DNA from: Diaphorobacter nitroreducens
Lineage (GTDB): Bacteria; Pseudomonadota; Gammaproteobacteria; Burkholderiales; Burkholderiaceae_C
DNA: 64,000 bases
NCBI GenBank assembly: GCA_003755025.1
Contig: RJVL01000006.1
Coordinates: forward strand, 124,001 to 188,000
Direction of reading: 5' to 3'
The translations under genes were made by a program, and so were the position numbers. Positions 55,693 through 64,000 of the stretch are shown one piece after another; the first letter of the stretch is position 1, and each line of letters begins with the position of its first letter. The notes beneath the pieces were generated by a model that saw only the letters and a list, made by a program, of their open reading frames with translations, ran no database searches and was not told where the DNA came from.

Positions 55693-57861
55693 ATGTTCCG
55701 TATCGACATACGCCAGAGCGCCGGCGCGTTCACCTTGGCCGCGCTGGCCGGTGCCGCCCCCGCCCAATCCGCCGGCCCGCTGACGCCCACCCTGCCCACC
55801 GTGGAGGTAAGCGACGCCACCCAGGCCCCCGGCCTGCTGCCGCTGGACACGCCGGTGGAGACCGGCAGCCGCCTGGGCCTGACCCCGCGCGAGACGCCCG
55901 CCAGCGTCACCGTGGTGGACCGCAGCACCATCGAAGCGCGCGGCGCCCAGGACACGCAAGAGGCCCTGCGCGCCATCGCCGGCGTGACGGCCCATGACGC
56001 GCCGGGCAGCATCGGCGTGAGCTACCGGGGCTTCAGCAGCGGCTCCATCGCCCAGCTGTTCAACGGCATCAACGTGCAGTACTCGATCGCCGCACGGCCT
56101 GTGGACAGCTGGATCTACGACCGTGTGGAGGCCATCGGCGGGCCGTCGAGCTTCCTGTTCGGCTCCGGTGCGGTCGGCGGGTCGATCAACTACCTCACCA
56201 AGACACCCGAGCGCTCGGACTTTGCCGAAGGGCAGGTGCGCGTGGGTGCCTACGGCCTCAAGGAGGTCTCACTGGGACTGAACCGGCGCCTGGGCGCCAG
56301 CGATGGCACGCCCGCGCGCCACCATGCGCGCCTGGACTTCAACCACCGCGACGCCGGCAGCTGGGTGCGCGGCACCGAGACGCGCGCCACCCAGCTGGCG
56401 GCTTCGCTGCTGTCCGATCTGGGCGGCGGCGCGACACATCTGCTGGCCTACGAATGGCAGCATGAGCATGTGGACCGCCCCTACTGGGGCACGCCGCTGC
56501 GCACGCCTGCGGTAGGCCGGCTGGGTGTGGACCCTGGCACGCGCTTTCAGAACTACAACAGCACGGACGGCCTGTACGCCCAGCGCGTGCAGTGGCTGCG
56601 CTCGGTCACCCAATGGCAGGCCACGCCCACGCTGCAGCTCACCAACACGCTGTACGCCTACAACGCGCTGCGCGACTACCGCAACGTGGAAACCTACCGC
56701 TTCAATGCCGCCAATACGCAGGTGGCGCGCAGCGGCGTCCTCCTGCAACGCCACGACCACCAGGTGGTCGGCGAACGCCTGGAGGGCCGCAAACAGGGCA
56801 CGCTGCTGGGCCGGCGCAGCGACTGGGCCTTCGGCCTGGACGTGAACGTGAACCGGCAAACGCGCTTTCCCAACAGCCTGTCCGGCACGGTGAACACCAC
56901 CGATCCGTATGACCCGGTGGTGGAGCGCTTCTTCGACATTCCCGGCATGGCTTCGGGCTTCCACGCCGATCGCACCAACAAGGCGACCACCGCCGCCGTG
57001 TACCTGGAGAACCGCACAGCCCTCGTGCCCAGGCTGCACCTGGTGACGGCGCTGCGGCACGAGCGCATCTCGCTGGACCTGACCAACCGCCGCGCCGTGA
57101 CGGCCGCCCTGCCCGCCGCGTTCAGCCGCAGCTACCAGCCGACGACGGGGCGCATGGGCCTGGTGTGGGACATCGTGCCCGGTGCCAACCTCTACGCCCA
57201 GTACGCGACGGCGGCCGACCCGCCGTCGGGCGTCCTGTCCACCGCCTCGTTCGCGGACGTGATCAACAACAGCCGCCTCACCAGCGGCCGCCAGGCCGAG
57301 GTGGGCGGCAAGCTCGACTTCTGGGACGGCAAGGGCACCACCACGCTGGCGCTCTACAAGATCACACGCAGCAACATCGCCACGCAGGACCCCGATCGCC
57401 CCGGGGTGACCGTGCTCGTGGGCGAGCAGTCGGCGCGCGGCGCCGAGATCGCCGTGGGCCTGCGCCCGTCGCCGCGCTGGCAGGTGCAGGCCAACCTCAC
57501 GCATGTGGATGCGCAGTACGAGCAGTTCGTGCAGGGCGGCGTGTCGCTGGCGGGCAAGACCCCCACGAACACCCCGGCGACGGTGGCCAACCTCTGGCTG
57601 GCGTACGCGCTCACGCCCACGCTGCAGGCCAGCGCGGGCGTGCGCCACGTGGGCAAGGTATATGCCGACGCCACCAACACCCAATGGTGTCCTTCCTACA
57701 CGCTGCTGGACCTGGGCCTGGCGTGGAAGCTGAACCCCACGACCACCCTCACGGGCCGCGTGCGCAATGCCACCGACCGCGTATATGCGGCCAACGTGGG
57801 CAGCCAGGCCTATCTGGGCGCGCCGCGCACGCTGGACGTAGCGCTGCACGTGGCTTTCTGA
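55693..57861 (+). CDS. TonB-dependent siderophore receptor
   Basis: Outer-membrane receptor of 722 residues. A hydrophobic signal (GAFTLAALAGAAPAQS) is followed by a TonB-box-like TLPTVEVSDATQ. The plug domain follows (RETPASVTVVDRSTIEARGA, GVTAHDAPGSIGVSYRGFSS, YDRVEAIGGPSSFLFGSGAV and GGSINYLTKTPE), then the 22-strand barrel (ISLDLTNRRAVTAALPAAFS, QPTTGRMGLVWDIVPGANLY). It ends LDVALHVAF with the terminal Phe. The ATG at 55693 gives the signal peptide; the frame is open far upstream by chance. The siderophore is not predictable. It is followed 19 bp later by a PepSY protein. Confidence 0.93.
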   Translation: MFRIDIRQSAGAFTLAALAGAAPAQSAGPLTPTLPTVEVSDATQAPGLLPLDTPVETGSRLGLTPRETPASVTVVDRSTIEARGAQDTQEALRAIAGVTAHDAPGSIGVSYRGFSSGSIAQLFNGINVQYSIAARPVDSWIYDRVEAIGGPSSFLFGSGAVGGSINYLTKTPERSDFAEGQVRVGAYGLKEVSLGLNRRLGASDGTPARHHARLDFNHRDAGSWVRGTETRATQLAASLLSDLGGGATHLLAYEWQHEHVDRPYWGTPLRTPAVGRLGVDPGTRFQNYNSTDGLYAQRVQWLRSVTQWQATPTLQLTNTLYAYNALRDYRNVETYRFNAANTQVARSGVLLQRHDHQVVGERLEGRKQGTLLGRRSDWAFGLDVNVNRQTRFPNSLSGTVNTTDPYDPVVERFFDIPGMASGFHADRTNKATTAAVYLENRTALVPRLHLVTALRHERISLDLTNRRAVTAALPAAFSRSYQPTTGRMGLVWDIVPGANLYAQYATAADPPSGVLSTASFADVINNSRLTSGRQAEVGGKLDFWDGKGTTTLALYKITRSNIATQDPDRPGVTVLVGEQSARGAEIAVGLRPSPRWQVQANLTHVDAQYEQFVQGGVSLAGKTPTNTPATVANLWLAYALTPTLQASAGVRHVGKVYADATNTQWCPSYTLLDLGLAWKLNPTTTLTGRVRNATDRVYAANVGSQAYLGAPRTLDVALHVAF

Positions 57862-57880
57862 AGCACGGGGTACGCAAGCC

Positions 57881-59434
57881 ATGTCGCACCTCAAACGCTG
57901 GATGTTCCTCGCCCACCGCTGGCTGGGTGTGGCGCTGTGCGTGCTGTTCGCGCTGTGGTTCGTCTCCGGCGTGGTGATGATGTACGTGGGCTATCCCAAG
58001 CTCACGCCCGCCGAGCGGCTGATGCACCTGCCGCCGCTGCGCGGCGCCGCCGTGGCGCTGGAGCCCGACCAGGCCCTGGCCGCCGCCGGGCTGCAGGGCC
58101 CGCTGCGCGACCTGCGGCTGGCCGTGGCCAGCGGCGGGCGGGCGGTGTACCTGGCCACGCCCCAGCCGTCCAAGGCCGCCCCGCCCGGCGACGCACGCCC
58201 GCGCGGCGCCCCGGTGGTGATCGACGCCCGCACCGGCGCCGTGCTCACGGCCGTCGACGCGCCACGGGCATTGGCGAGCGCTGCAGCCTACGCGCAGGGT
58301 CCGGCCCATGCCGTTCACGAAGGCACGCTGCAGGAAGACGCCTTCACCCACTCCCGCGCGCTGGACATGCACCGGCCCCTGCACCGCGTGCGCCTGGGCG
58401 ATGCACACGACACGGTGCTCTACATCTCCGGCACGACCGGCGAGGTGGTGCGCGATGCCACACGCACCGAGCGCCAATGGAACTACGCGGGCGCGTGGCT
58501 GCACTGGCTGTACCCGCTGCGCGGCGGCCTGGTGGACCGCTACTGGGCGGACATCGTCAATGCGCTGTCGCTGCTGGGTATCGCCGCAGTGGTCACAGGC
58601 GGCGTGATCGGCATCCTTCGCTGGCGCTTCGCGGGCACCTACCGCAGCGGCCGGCGTACGCCGTTCCCGTCCGCATGGGCGCGCTGGCACCACGTGGCGG
58701 GCCTGCTGTTCATGGTCGTCACGCTCGCCTGGATCTTCAGCGGCCTGATGTCCATGAACCCCTGGCGCATCTTCGACAGCGGCGCACCCGCTCTGCGCAC
58801 CAACGCCATGCACGGCGGGCCCCTGCAGCTGCCGCACGCAGGCGCACCCGTGGCCGCCCTGCTACAGGCTGCGTCCACCGACACGCGCGAACTACGCTGG
58901 ACACGCACCGCCGGCCATACGCTGGTGCAGGCGTTGCCCGCCTCTGGCCCGCCCACGGTGCTGGACGCGCATACCGCCCTGCCCCACGCATGGCAGCCGG
59001 GCGAGCTGGAAGCCGCCGCAGCCCGGCTGGTCGATGCGCCGCTGCAGCGCGTCGAGACCCTGCGCGCGTACGACGCCTACTACTACACGCGGGACGCCCA
59101 CACCATGACCGGCGGCACCGACAAACCGCTGCCCGTGCTGCGGTTGGTGTTCGGCGACCCGCACGCCAGCTGGGTGCACCTGGACCCACACACGGGCGCC
59201 GTGCTGGGTCGGCTGGACCGGCACCGCCGCACCTCGCGCTGGCTGTTCGGCCTGCTGCACAGCTGGGACTGGCTGCCGCTGCTGCAGCGCCGGCCGTTGT
59301 GGGACGTGCTGCTGGTGGCGCTGAGTGTGGGCGGCACGGTGATCAGCCTGAGCGGCGTCGTGCTGGGCTGGCGGCGCGTACGGCGCAAGCTGGGCTGGCG
59401 TACACCTGCCGCACCCCAGGCCCCGATGCGGTGA
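57881..59434 (+). CDS. PepSY-associated TM helix protein (iron-uptake reductase-like)
   Basis: A 517-residue membrane protein with four main hydrophobic helices and periplasmic PepSY-type domains. RWMFLAHRWLGVALCVLFAL starts the first helix, with the conserved His; WLHWLYPLRGGLVDRYWADI, WHHVAGLLFMVVTLAWIFSG and FGLLHSWDWLPLLQRRPLWD mark others. Proteins of this type (PiuB/FhuF-linked) accompany siderophore receptors and may reduce ferric iron. It is co-transcribed with the receptor (19-bp gap). The ATG at 57881 is the first start. Confidence 0.87.
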   Translation: MSHLKRWMFLAHRWLGVALCVLFALWFVSGVVMMYVGYPKLTPAERLMHLPPLRGAAVALEPDQALAAAGLQGPLRDLRLAVASGGRAVYLATPQPSKAAPPGDARPRGAPVVIDARTGAVLTAVDAPRALASAAAYAQGPAHAVHEGTLQEDAFTHSRALDMHRPLHRVRLGDAHDTVLYISGTTGEVVRDATRTERQWNYAGAWLHWLYPLRGGLVDRYWADIVNALSLLGIAAVVTGGVIGILRWRFAGTYRSGRRTPFPSAWARWHHVAGLLFMVVTLAWIFSGLMSMNPWRIFDSGAPALRTNAMHGGPLQLPHAGAPVAALLQAASTDTRELRWTRTAGHTLVQALPASGPPTVLDAHTALPHAWQPGELEAAAARLVDAPLQRVETLRAYDAYYYTRDAHTMTGGTDKPLPVLRLVFGDPHASWVHLDPHTGAVLGRLDRHRRTSRWLFGLLHSWDWLPLLQRRPLWDVLLVALSVGGTVISLSGVVLGWRRVRRKLGWRTPAAPQAPMR

Positions 59435-59459
59435 TGGACAGCGCTGCATACTCGGGCGC

Positions 59460-60131
59460 ATGTCCGCCACGTCTGCCCTGCCCGTTCTGTATTCGTTTCG
59501 CCGCTGCCCCTATGCCATCCGCGCGCGCATGGCACTGGCGGTGAGCGGCCAGCGCTGCGAACTGCGCGAAGTGGTGCTGCGCGACAAGCCGGCGGCGCTG
59601 CTGGCCGTATCGCCCCAGGCCACAGTGCCCGTGCTGGTGCTGCCGGGGCAGGTGCTGGAGCACAGCCTGGACATCATGCGATGGGCCTTGGCGGCCCATG
59701 ACCCGCACGGCTGGCTCATCCCCGGCCGGGGCGACCTGGGCGCCATGCTGGAGCTCATCGCGCAGTGCGATGGTCCGTTCAAGCGGGCGCTGGACCGTTG
59801 CAAGTACCCCAACCGCTACCCTGACGCCAGCCCGGCGGACGAACGGGCCGCCGCCCATGCCTGGCTGCGGGTGCTGGAACAGCGCCTGGCCTTGGAGCCG
59901 GGCGGGCACCTGTTCGGCCCACGCGCCGCCCTGGCCGACATGGCCATCGCGCCCTTCGTGCGCCAGTTCGCCGGCATAGACGACGCGCAGTGGCAGGCCG
60001 CACCCTGGCCGCACCTGCGCGCTTGGCTGGTGCGCTGGCAGCAGTCGCCGCTGTTCCTGGGCGTCATGCACAAGTACGAGGCCTGGAAGCCCGGCGCGCC
60101 GCCCGTGGTCTTCCCACCCCCAACCGCGTGA
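59460..60131 (+). CDS. Glutathione S-transferase family protein
   Basis: A 223-residue protein with an N-terminal thioredoxin-fold GST domain and an all-helical C-terminus. VLYSFRRCPYAIRARMALAV near residue 9 has the CPYA motif of omega/glutaredoxin-like members, giving a Cys active site. VPVLVLPGQVLEHSLDIMRW supplies the cis-Pro and the GSH contact, and LADMAIAPFVRQFAGIDDAQ the C-terminal N-capping box. It lies 25 bp after the PepSY gene, so it may belong to that operon, without clear reason. Confidence 0.87.
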   Translation: MSATSALPVLYSFRRCPYAIRARMALAVSGQRCELREVVLRDKPAALLAVSPQATVPVLVLPGQVLEHSLDIMRWALAAHDPHGWLIPGRGDLGAMLELIAQCDGPFKRALDRCKYPNRYPDASPADERAAAHAWLRVLEQRLALEPGGHLFGPRAALADMAIAPFVRQFAGIDDAQWQAAPWPHLRAWLVRWQQSPLFLGVMHKYEAWKPGAPPVVFPPPTA

Positions 60132-60168
60132 GATGGGTTGGAGACGGGGTGAAGACGAGGTGAAGCGC

Positions 60169-60194
60169 CGCGGGGCGCCCGAAGGCGCCCCGCG
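60169..60194. terminator. GC-rich hairpin between convergent GST and dsbB genes
   Basis: GCGGGGCGCC and GGCGCCCCGC form a stem of at least 10 bp around CGAA. The A-run at 60202-60208 is not at the stem base on either strand, so it is a likely but incomplete terminator. Confidence 0.5.
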
Positions 60195-60217
60195 AGAGGT
60201 CAAAAAAAGACGCGTAG

Positions 60218-60745
60218 TTATGCCCGGGCCAGCGTGTCCGGCGCGCCCCGCCCGCCGCGCACCAACAGCACCAGCAGCAGCACGGCAAACACCAAGAACC
60301 AGACAAACGACCAGTTGGCGATGGAGCCGCCGAGGAACGTCCAGTCCACCGCCGTGCAGTCGCCCGAGCCGCGGAAGATCATGGGGATGGCGCGGCTGAT
60401 GGGGTAGTTCTCGATCATTCCGTAGAAGTCGCGCCCGCAAGTGGCGATCTCTGGCGGGTACCACTGCAGCCAGCTCTGGCGCGCGGCCGTGAAGCCGCCA
60501 AAACCCGCTGCTGCCAGCGCCAGCACCGTCCAACCCATCCACCAGCCTTTTGTGCCTCTAGCGCTTGCCAGTCCTGTGAAGACCGCTACACCTATGAGAG
60601 CATAGCGCTGCACGATGCACATCGGGCAAGGCTCCAGTCCCACCACATGCTGCAGGTACATGCCGAAGGCCAGCATGGCCACGCAGGCGGCACTGATCAG
60701 CGCCAGGATGCGGCGCGGGGCGGTATCAATCCAGTTCAACAACAC
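60218..60745 (-). CDS. dsbB: Disulfide bond formation protein DsbB
   Basis: Inner-membrane quinone reductase of 175 residues that reoxidises DsbA. The first cysteine pair is CPMC at 40-43, the second Cys103 (ATCGRDFY) and Cys130 (GSGDCTAV). Four hydrophobic helices and the quinone-site Arg in IVQRYALIG are present. Just after that helix, residues near VFTGLASARGTKGW are encoded by sequence resembling the dispersed repeat, but total length is normal. Start at 60745. Confidence 0.94.
   Translation of the reverse strand: MLLNWIDTAPRRILALISAACVAMLAFGMYLQHVVGLEPCPMCIVQRYALIGVAVFTGLASARGTKGWWMGWTVLALAAAGFGGFTAARQSWLQWYPPEIATCGRDFYGMIENYPISRAIPMIFRGSGDCTAVDWTFLGGSIANWSFVWFLVFAVLLLVLLVRGGRGAPDTLARA
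60549..60606 (-). repeat. Possible dispersed-repeat relic inside dsbB (copy 14)
   Basis: CCTCTAGCGCTTGCCAGTCC and CTATGAGAGCATA share blocks with copies 1 and 2 (CTCTAGCGCTT and AGAGCAT), but the second AAGCGCT arm is missing. The protein length is unaffected, so this may be an old, eroded copy or chance. Confidence 0.45.
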
Positions 60746-60804
60746 TTTTTGTTTTCCTTGCAGGGAGCGGCGTCCGCATCCGCTCCCTTGGCAGGCAGCG
60801 GCGC

Positions 60805-61932
60805 TCAGATGCCGGCGGCTTCGTCCAGAAACACCTTGGCGCGCCGCGGTGTCACCACCAGCGTCTCGCCCTCACGCAGCCCCATCTCGTGGAATTGCTG
60901 CGCCGGAATCTGCGCTTCGATCAACGCGTCCGAGGGCGCATTGTCCGCCGATTGGGTATCGCCCTCGGGGATTAGTTCCAGCCGCGCGATCGGCCCCACC
61001 ACAATGGCGCGCGCCAACTGCACCACGATGCCGCGCGGGCGCCCGTGCGCGTCCAGCGCCTGGCCGGGGGAATAGCGCTCCACGTCCAGGTCGTGCGGGC
61101 GCACGTAGGCGAACGCGCGCGCATCGTCGGCGTGCTGGGCCTCGGGGCTTTCCAGCTGCATGCCGTCGTCCAGGTACACCCGGCCGTCGTTGGCGCGGCC
61201 CTTGAACAGGTTCACGTCGCCCAAAAAGCCATAGACGAAGGGGCTGGCAGGGTTGTCCCACACCTGCTGGGGCGTGCCCTGCTGCTCGATGCGTCCCTGG
61301 TTGATGACGACCACGCGGTCGGCCACTTCCAGCGCCTCCTCCTGGTCGTGCGTGACGAAGATGCTGGTCACGTGCAGTTCGTCGTGCAGCCGGCGCAGCC
61401 ACCGGCGCAGCTCCTTGCGCACCTTGGCATCCAGCGCGCCGAAGGGCTCGTCCAGCAGCAGCACCTTGGGCTCCACGGCCAGCGCGCGCGCCAGGGCGAT
61501 ACGCTGGCGCTGTCCGCCGGAAAGCTGGGAGGGATAGCGGTCGGCGATCCAGTCCAGCTGCACGAGCTTGAGAAGGCTCATCACCTTCTCCTTGATCTGC
61601 GCTTCGGACGGCCGCTCCTTGCGCGGCTTCATGCGCAGGCCGAAGGCCACGTTGTCGAACACCGTCATGTGCCGAAACAGCGCGTAGTGCTGGAACACGA
61701 AGCCTACGCCGCGCTCGCGCACGTGCACGTCGGTCGTGTCCTCGCCGCTGAAGTGGATGCTGCCCACGTCGGGTGTCTCCAGCCCCGCGATGATGCGCAA
61801 GAGCGTGGTCTTGCCGCAGCCCGAGGGGCCCAGGAGCGCGATGAGTTCGCCCGACTGGATGTCCAGGCTGACGTCGCGCAGCGCCTGGAAGTCGCCGAAC
61901 TGCTTGCTGACGTTGCGGATTTCAATGCTCAT
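60805..61932 (-). CDS. cysA: Sulfate/thiosulfate import ATP-binding protein CysA
   Basis: ABC ATPase of 375 residues energising sulfate/thiosulfate import. Walker A is [20 protein letters not shown] at 33-52, the signature [20 protein letters not shown], Walker [21 protein letters not shown], and a C-terminal TOBE-type regulatory domain follows. The start [20 protein letters not shown] matches CysA. It is the last gene of sbp-cysT-cysW-cysA, 11 bp after cysW. Confidence 0.95.
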   Translation of the reverse strand: MSIEIRNVSKQFGDFQALRDVSLDIQSGELIALLGPSGCGKTTLLRIIAGLETPDVGSIHFSGEDTTDVHVRERGVGFVFQHYALFRHMTVFDNVAFGLRMKPRKERPSEAQIKEKVMSLLKLVQLDWIADRYPSQLSGGQRQRIALARALAVEPKVLLLDEPFGALDAKVRKELRRWLRRLHDELHVTSIFVTHDQEEALEVADRVVVINQGRIEQQGTPQQVWDNPASPFVYGFLGDVNLFKGRANDGRVYLDDGMQLESPEAQHADDARAFAYVRPHDLDVERYSPGQALDAHGRPRGIVVQLARAIVVGPIARLELIPEGDTQSADNAPSDALIEAQIPAQQFHEMGLREGETLVVTPRRAKVFLDEAAGI

Positions 61933-61943
61933 GTGTTCATCCT

Positions 61944-62855
61944 TCAGCGCGGCGCGCCGGGCGCGGGCGCAGGCCGCTCGGGCGGCAGCGCGGCCGCGGC
62001 CTTCATTTCCTGTTCGCTCTTCCACTCGGCCACCGACTTGATGACCAGCGTGACCAATGCCAGCAGTGCCAGCAGCGAGGCGGCTGCGAACGCGGCCACC
62101 GATTGGTATTCGTTGTAGAGGATCTCCACGTGCAGCGGGATGGTGTTGGTCTGGCCGCGGATGTGGCCCGACACCACCGACACCGCGCCGAACTCGCCCA
62201 TCGCCCGGGCATTGCACAGGATCACGCCGTACAGCAGGCCCCACTTGATGTTGGGCAGCGTCACGTGCCAGAAGGTCTGCCAGCCGCTCGCGCCCAGCAC
62301 CACCGCCGCCTGCTCCTCGTCGTTGCCCTGCGCCTGCATCAGCGGGATCAGTTCACGCGCGATGAACGGGAACGTGACGAACACGGTGGCCAGCACGATG
62401 CCCGGCACGGCGAAGATGATCTTGACGTCGTGCGCCGCCAGCCAGGGCCCCAGCCAGCCGTTGGCGCCGAACACCAGCACATACATCAGGCCCGCCACCA
62501 CGGGCGAGATGGAGAACGGCAGGTCGATCAGCGTGGTCAAGAAGGCCTTGCCCTTGAACTCGTACTTGGCGATGCACCACGCCGCGGCGATGCCGAACAC
62601 CAGGTTCAGCGGCACGGCGATCACGGCCGTGAGCAGCGTGAGCTGGATGGCGGACCAGGCGTCGGGCTCGCGCAAGCCCTCCAGGTAGGCATTCACGCCC
62701 TTGCGCAGCGCCTCGGTGAACACGGCGGCCAGCGGCAACACCAGGAACAGCAGCAGGAACACCATGGCAAGGCCAATCAGCGCCCACTGGATCCAGCGCG
62801 CCTCGGTCGTTCCGGCCTGCGCGCGCCGCACGGTACGGGTGTTCGCGGCGCTCAT
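61944..62855 (-). CDS. cysW: Sulfate/thiosulfate ABC transporter permease CysW
   Basis: Membrane subunit of 303 residues with six helices. The EAA-type coupling loop is [20 protein letters not shown], and [20 protein letters not shown] is typical of Cys[21 protein letters not shown] and [20 protein letters not shown] are helices shared with the ModB/CysT family. Its ATG overlaps the cysT stop by 4 bp, so the two are translationally coupled. Confidence 0.94.
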   Translation of the reverse strand: MSAANTRTVRRAQAGTTEARWIQWALIGLAMVFLLLFLVLPLAAVFTEALRKGVNAYLEGLREPDAWSAIQLTLLTAVIAVPLNLVFGIAAAWCIAKYEFKGKAFLTTLIDLPFSISPVVAGLMYVLVFGANGWLGPWLAAHDVKIIFAVPGIVLATVFVTFPFIARELIPLMQAQGNDEEQAAVVLGASGWQTFWHVTLPNIKWGLLYGVILCNARAMGEFGAVSVVSGHIRGQTNTIPLHVEILYNEYQSVAAFAAASLLALLALVTLVIKSVAEWKSEQEMKAAAALPPERPAPAPGAPR

Positions 62856-63703
62856 GCGGGTGCTCCTGCGTGGCGGCGCTGCCAGGCCTGCAAGGCGTTG
62901 ATGACCAGCAGAAGGACGAAAGAGATCACCAGCATCACCACCGCCACGGCAGTGGCGCCTGCGTAGTCGTACTGCTCCAGCTTGCCGATGATGATCAGCG
63001 GCGTGATTTCAGACACCATGGGCATGTTGCCGGCGATGAAGATGACGGAGCCGTACTCGCCCACGGCACGCGCGAACGCCATGGCAAAGCCGGTGAGCAG
63101 CGCGGGCATGATGGCCGGCAGGATCACGTGGCGAAAGATCTGCCAACGCGTGGCGCCCAGGCTGGTGGCCGCTTCTTCCAACTCCTTCTCGCTGTCTTCC
63201 AGCACCGGCTGCACCGTGCGCACCACGAACGGCAGGCCGATGAAAATCAGCGCAATCACAATGCCGTTGGGGTTGAATGCGAGCTGGATGCCCAGCGGCT
63301 CCAGGTACTGCCCCACCCAGCCATTGCCCGCTAGCAGTGCGGTGAGCGAAATACCGGCGACCGCCGTGGGCAGCGCGAACGGCAGGTCCACCAGCGCATC
63401 CACGATCTTCTTGCCCGGGAACTTGTAGCGCACCAGCACCCAGGCGATGAGCAGGCCGAACACCAGATTCACGCAGGCGGCGATGAACGAGGCACCGAAC
63501 GTGAGGCGGTACGACGCCAGCACGCGCGGCGACGCCACCGCCTCCCAGAACTGCGGCCAGGTCATGGTGAACGTCTTGAGCAGCAGCGCCAGCAGCGGGA
63601 TCAGCACGATGATGCTCAGGTAAAACAGCGTGTAGCCCAGCGTGAGGCCAAAGCCGGGCAATACCCTCTTGGCTCGCCTGGGGGCGCTTTTCTTGCCACT
63701 CAT
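62852..63703 (-). CDS. cysT: Sulfate/thiosulfate ABC transporter permease CysT (CysU)
   Basis: Partner permease of CysW, 283 residues, six helices. [20 protein letters not shown] followed by [20 protein letters not shown] is the coupling loop, then [40 protein letters not shown] is the other conserved block. It lies 147 bp after sbp and heads the cysTWA run. The ATG at 63703 follows AACTCCAT on its strand, with a weak ribosome site. Confidence 0.95.
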   Translation of the reverse strand: MSGKKSAPRRAKRVLPGFGLTLGYTLFYLSIIVLIPLLALLLKTFTMTWPQFWEAVASPRVLASYRLTFGASFIAACVNLVFGLLIAWVLVRYKFPGKKIVDALVDLPFALPTAVAGISLTALLAGNGWVGQYLEPLGIQLAFNPNGIVIALIFIGLPFVVRTVQPVLEDSEKELEEAATSLGATRWQIFRHVILPAIMPALLTGFAMAFARAVGEYGSVIFIAGNMPMVSEITPLIIIGKLEQYDYAGATAVAVVMLVISFVLLLVINALQAWQRRHAGAPA

Positions 63704-63850
63704 ATGGAGTTATCCGTTATTCGCCGCCGGTCAAAAGCCGGTGCGGCCCACGCCCGCAGGCACCGCGCTTGCATGCGCGGGCACCGCCACCCTACCCGGG
63801 CAGTCAGGGTGGGGTGAAGGCGCCAGGCGGCTCAGGGGCGTGTTCACTGC

Positions 63851-64000
63851 TTACTTGCCAGGCGTGTAAAGCTTGTCGAACTGACCGCCGTCGTTGAAGT
63901 GCACCTTCTGCGCCTCGGTCAGCGAGCCAAAGTACTTGGCCACCGTGAACTGCTGGATGGGCTTGAACAGGTCGGCATGCTTCTTGAGCACCGCCTCGGA
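63851..64000 (-). CDS. sbp: Sulfate-binding protein Sbp (partial, C-terminal 49 residues)
   Basis: Only the C-terminus is in the window; the gene enters from the right edge. The reverse-strand translation reads SEAVLKKHADLFKPIQQFTV, then AKYFGSLTEAQKVHFNDGGQ and FDKLYTPGK before TAA. FNDGGxFDxxY is the typical end of periplasmic sulfate-binding proteins. Position directly upstream of cysT agrees. Confidence 0.92.
   Translation of the reverse strand, partial: SEAVLKKHADLFKPIQQFTVAKYFGSLTEAQKVHFNDGGQFDKLYTPGK

Overview
The window is a gene-dense, high-GC stretch of ordinary bacterial chromosome. Gene content and protein style point to the Burkholderiales, most likely the family Comamonadaceae (Acidovorax and relatives). 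The clues are exbBD-lpxK-trm112-kdsB-adk in one run, a Bug/TctC-type periplasmic binding protein, a monomeric isocitrate dehydrogenase beside a dimeric one, EgtB/EgtD, and a family of short palindromic repeats carrying AGCGCTT/AAGCGCT and ATAGCTGC blocks, which I associate with this family. The organism is inferred from memory of these families, not from a search. I see no rRNA, CRISPR array, prophage, insertion sequence or plasmid gene.

Layout. 1-9.5 kb: glutamate carrier gltS (cut by the left edge), 23S rRNA hydroxylase rlhA, O-acetylhomoserine sulfhydrylase metY, ergothioneine genes egtD-egtB, porin ompW with an FNR-type box, a DUF808 membrane protein and a Gly/Val-rich lipoprotein. 9.5-18.4 kb: purL, map, glnD, def and a DUF454 protein. 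18.4-24.7 kb: two tRNA-Asn genes, icd, a secreted cationic protein, a DUF192 protein, monomeric idh and sodB. 24.7-33.4 kb: xseA, exbB-exbD-lpxK-trm112-kdsB with adk downstream, and an asparaginase divergent from lexA across two SOS boxes. 33.6-40.5 kb: hrpA, a Rossmann/SAF-domain oxidoreductase and a metallophosphoesterase.

40.6-46.0 kb holds a compact reverse-strand cluster: biotin ECF transporter genes bioM-bioN-bioY, an AMP-forming acyl-CoA ligase, a thiolase and a nitroreductase-family protein, the last genes translationally coupled. It resembles the biotin-regulated yhfU-yhfT-yhfS group of Bacillus and may be a biotin or biotin-precursor uptake and processing system. 46.3-55.0 kb: an MFS carrier, an ankyrin protein, a methyltransferase, an orphan Bug protein, an acyltransferase behind a long hairpin-rich leader, argA, and a class A beta-lactamase divergent from an AmpR-like regulator. 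55.1-64 kb: a DUF2946/TonB-receptor/PepSY metal-uptake locus, a glutathione transferase, dsbB, and the sulfate transporter genes sbp-cysT-cysW-cysA (sbp cut by the right edge).

The most unusual signal is the dispersed repeat: about 14 copies in 64 kb. They come as a short form of roughly 55 bp and a long form of roughly 90-100 bp with inverted ends. Some copies fill the whole gap between convergent genes. Others lie in frame inside purL, xseA, lpxK, hrpA and perhaps dsbB, where they appear to supply extra amino acids.
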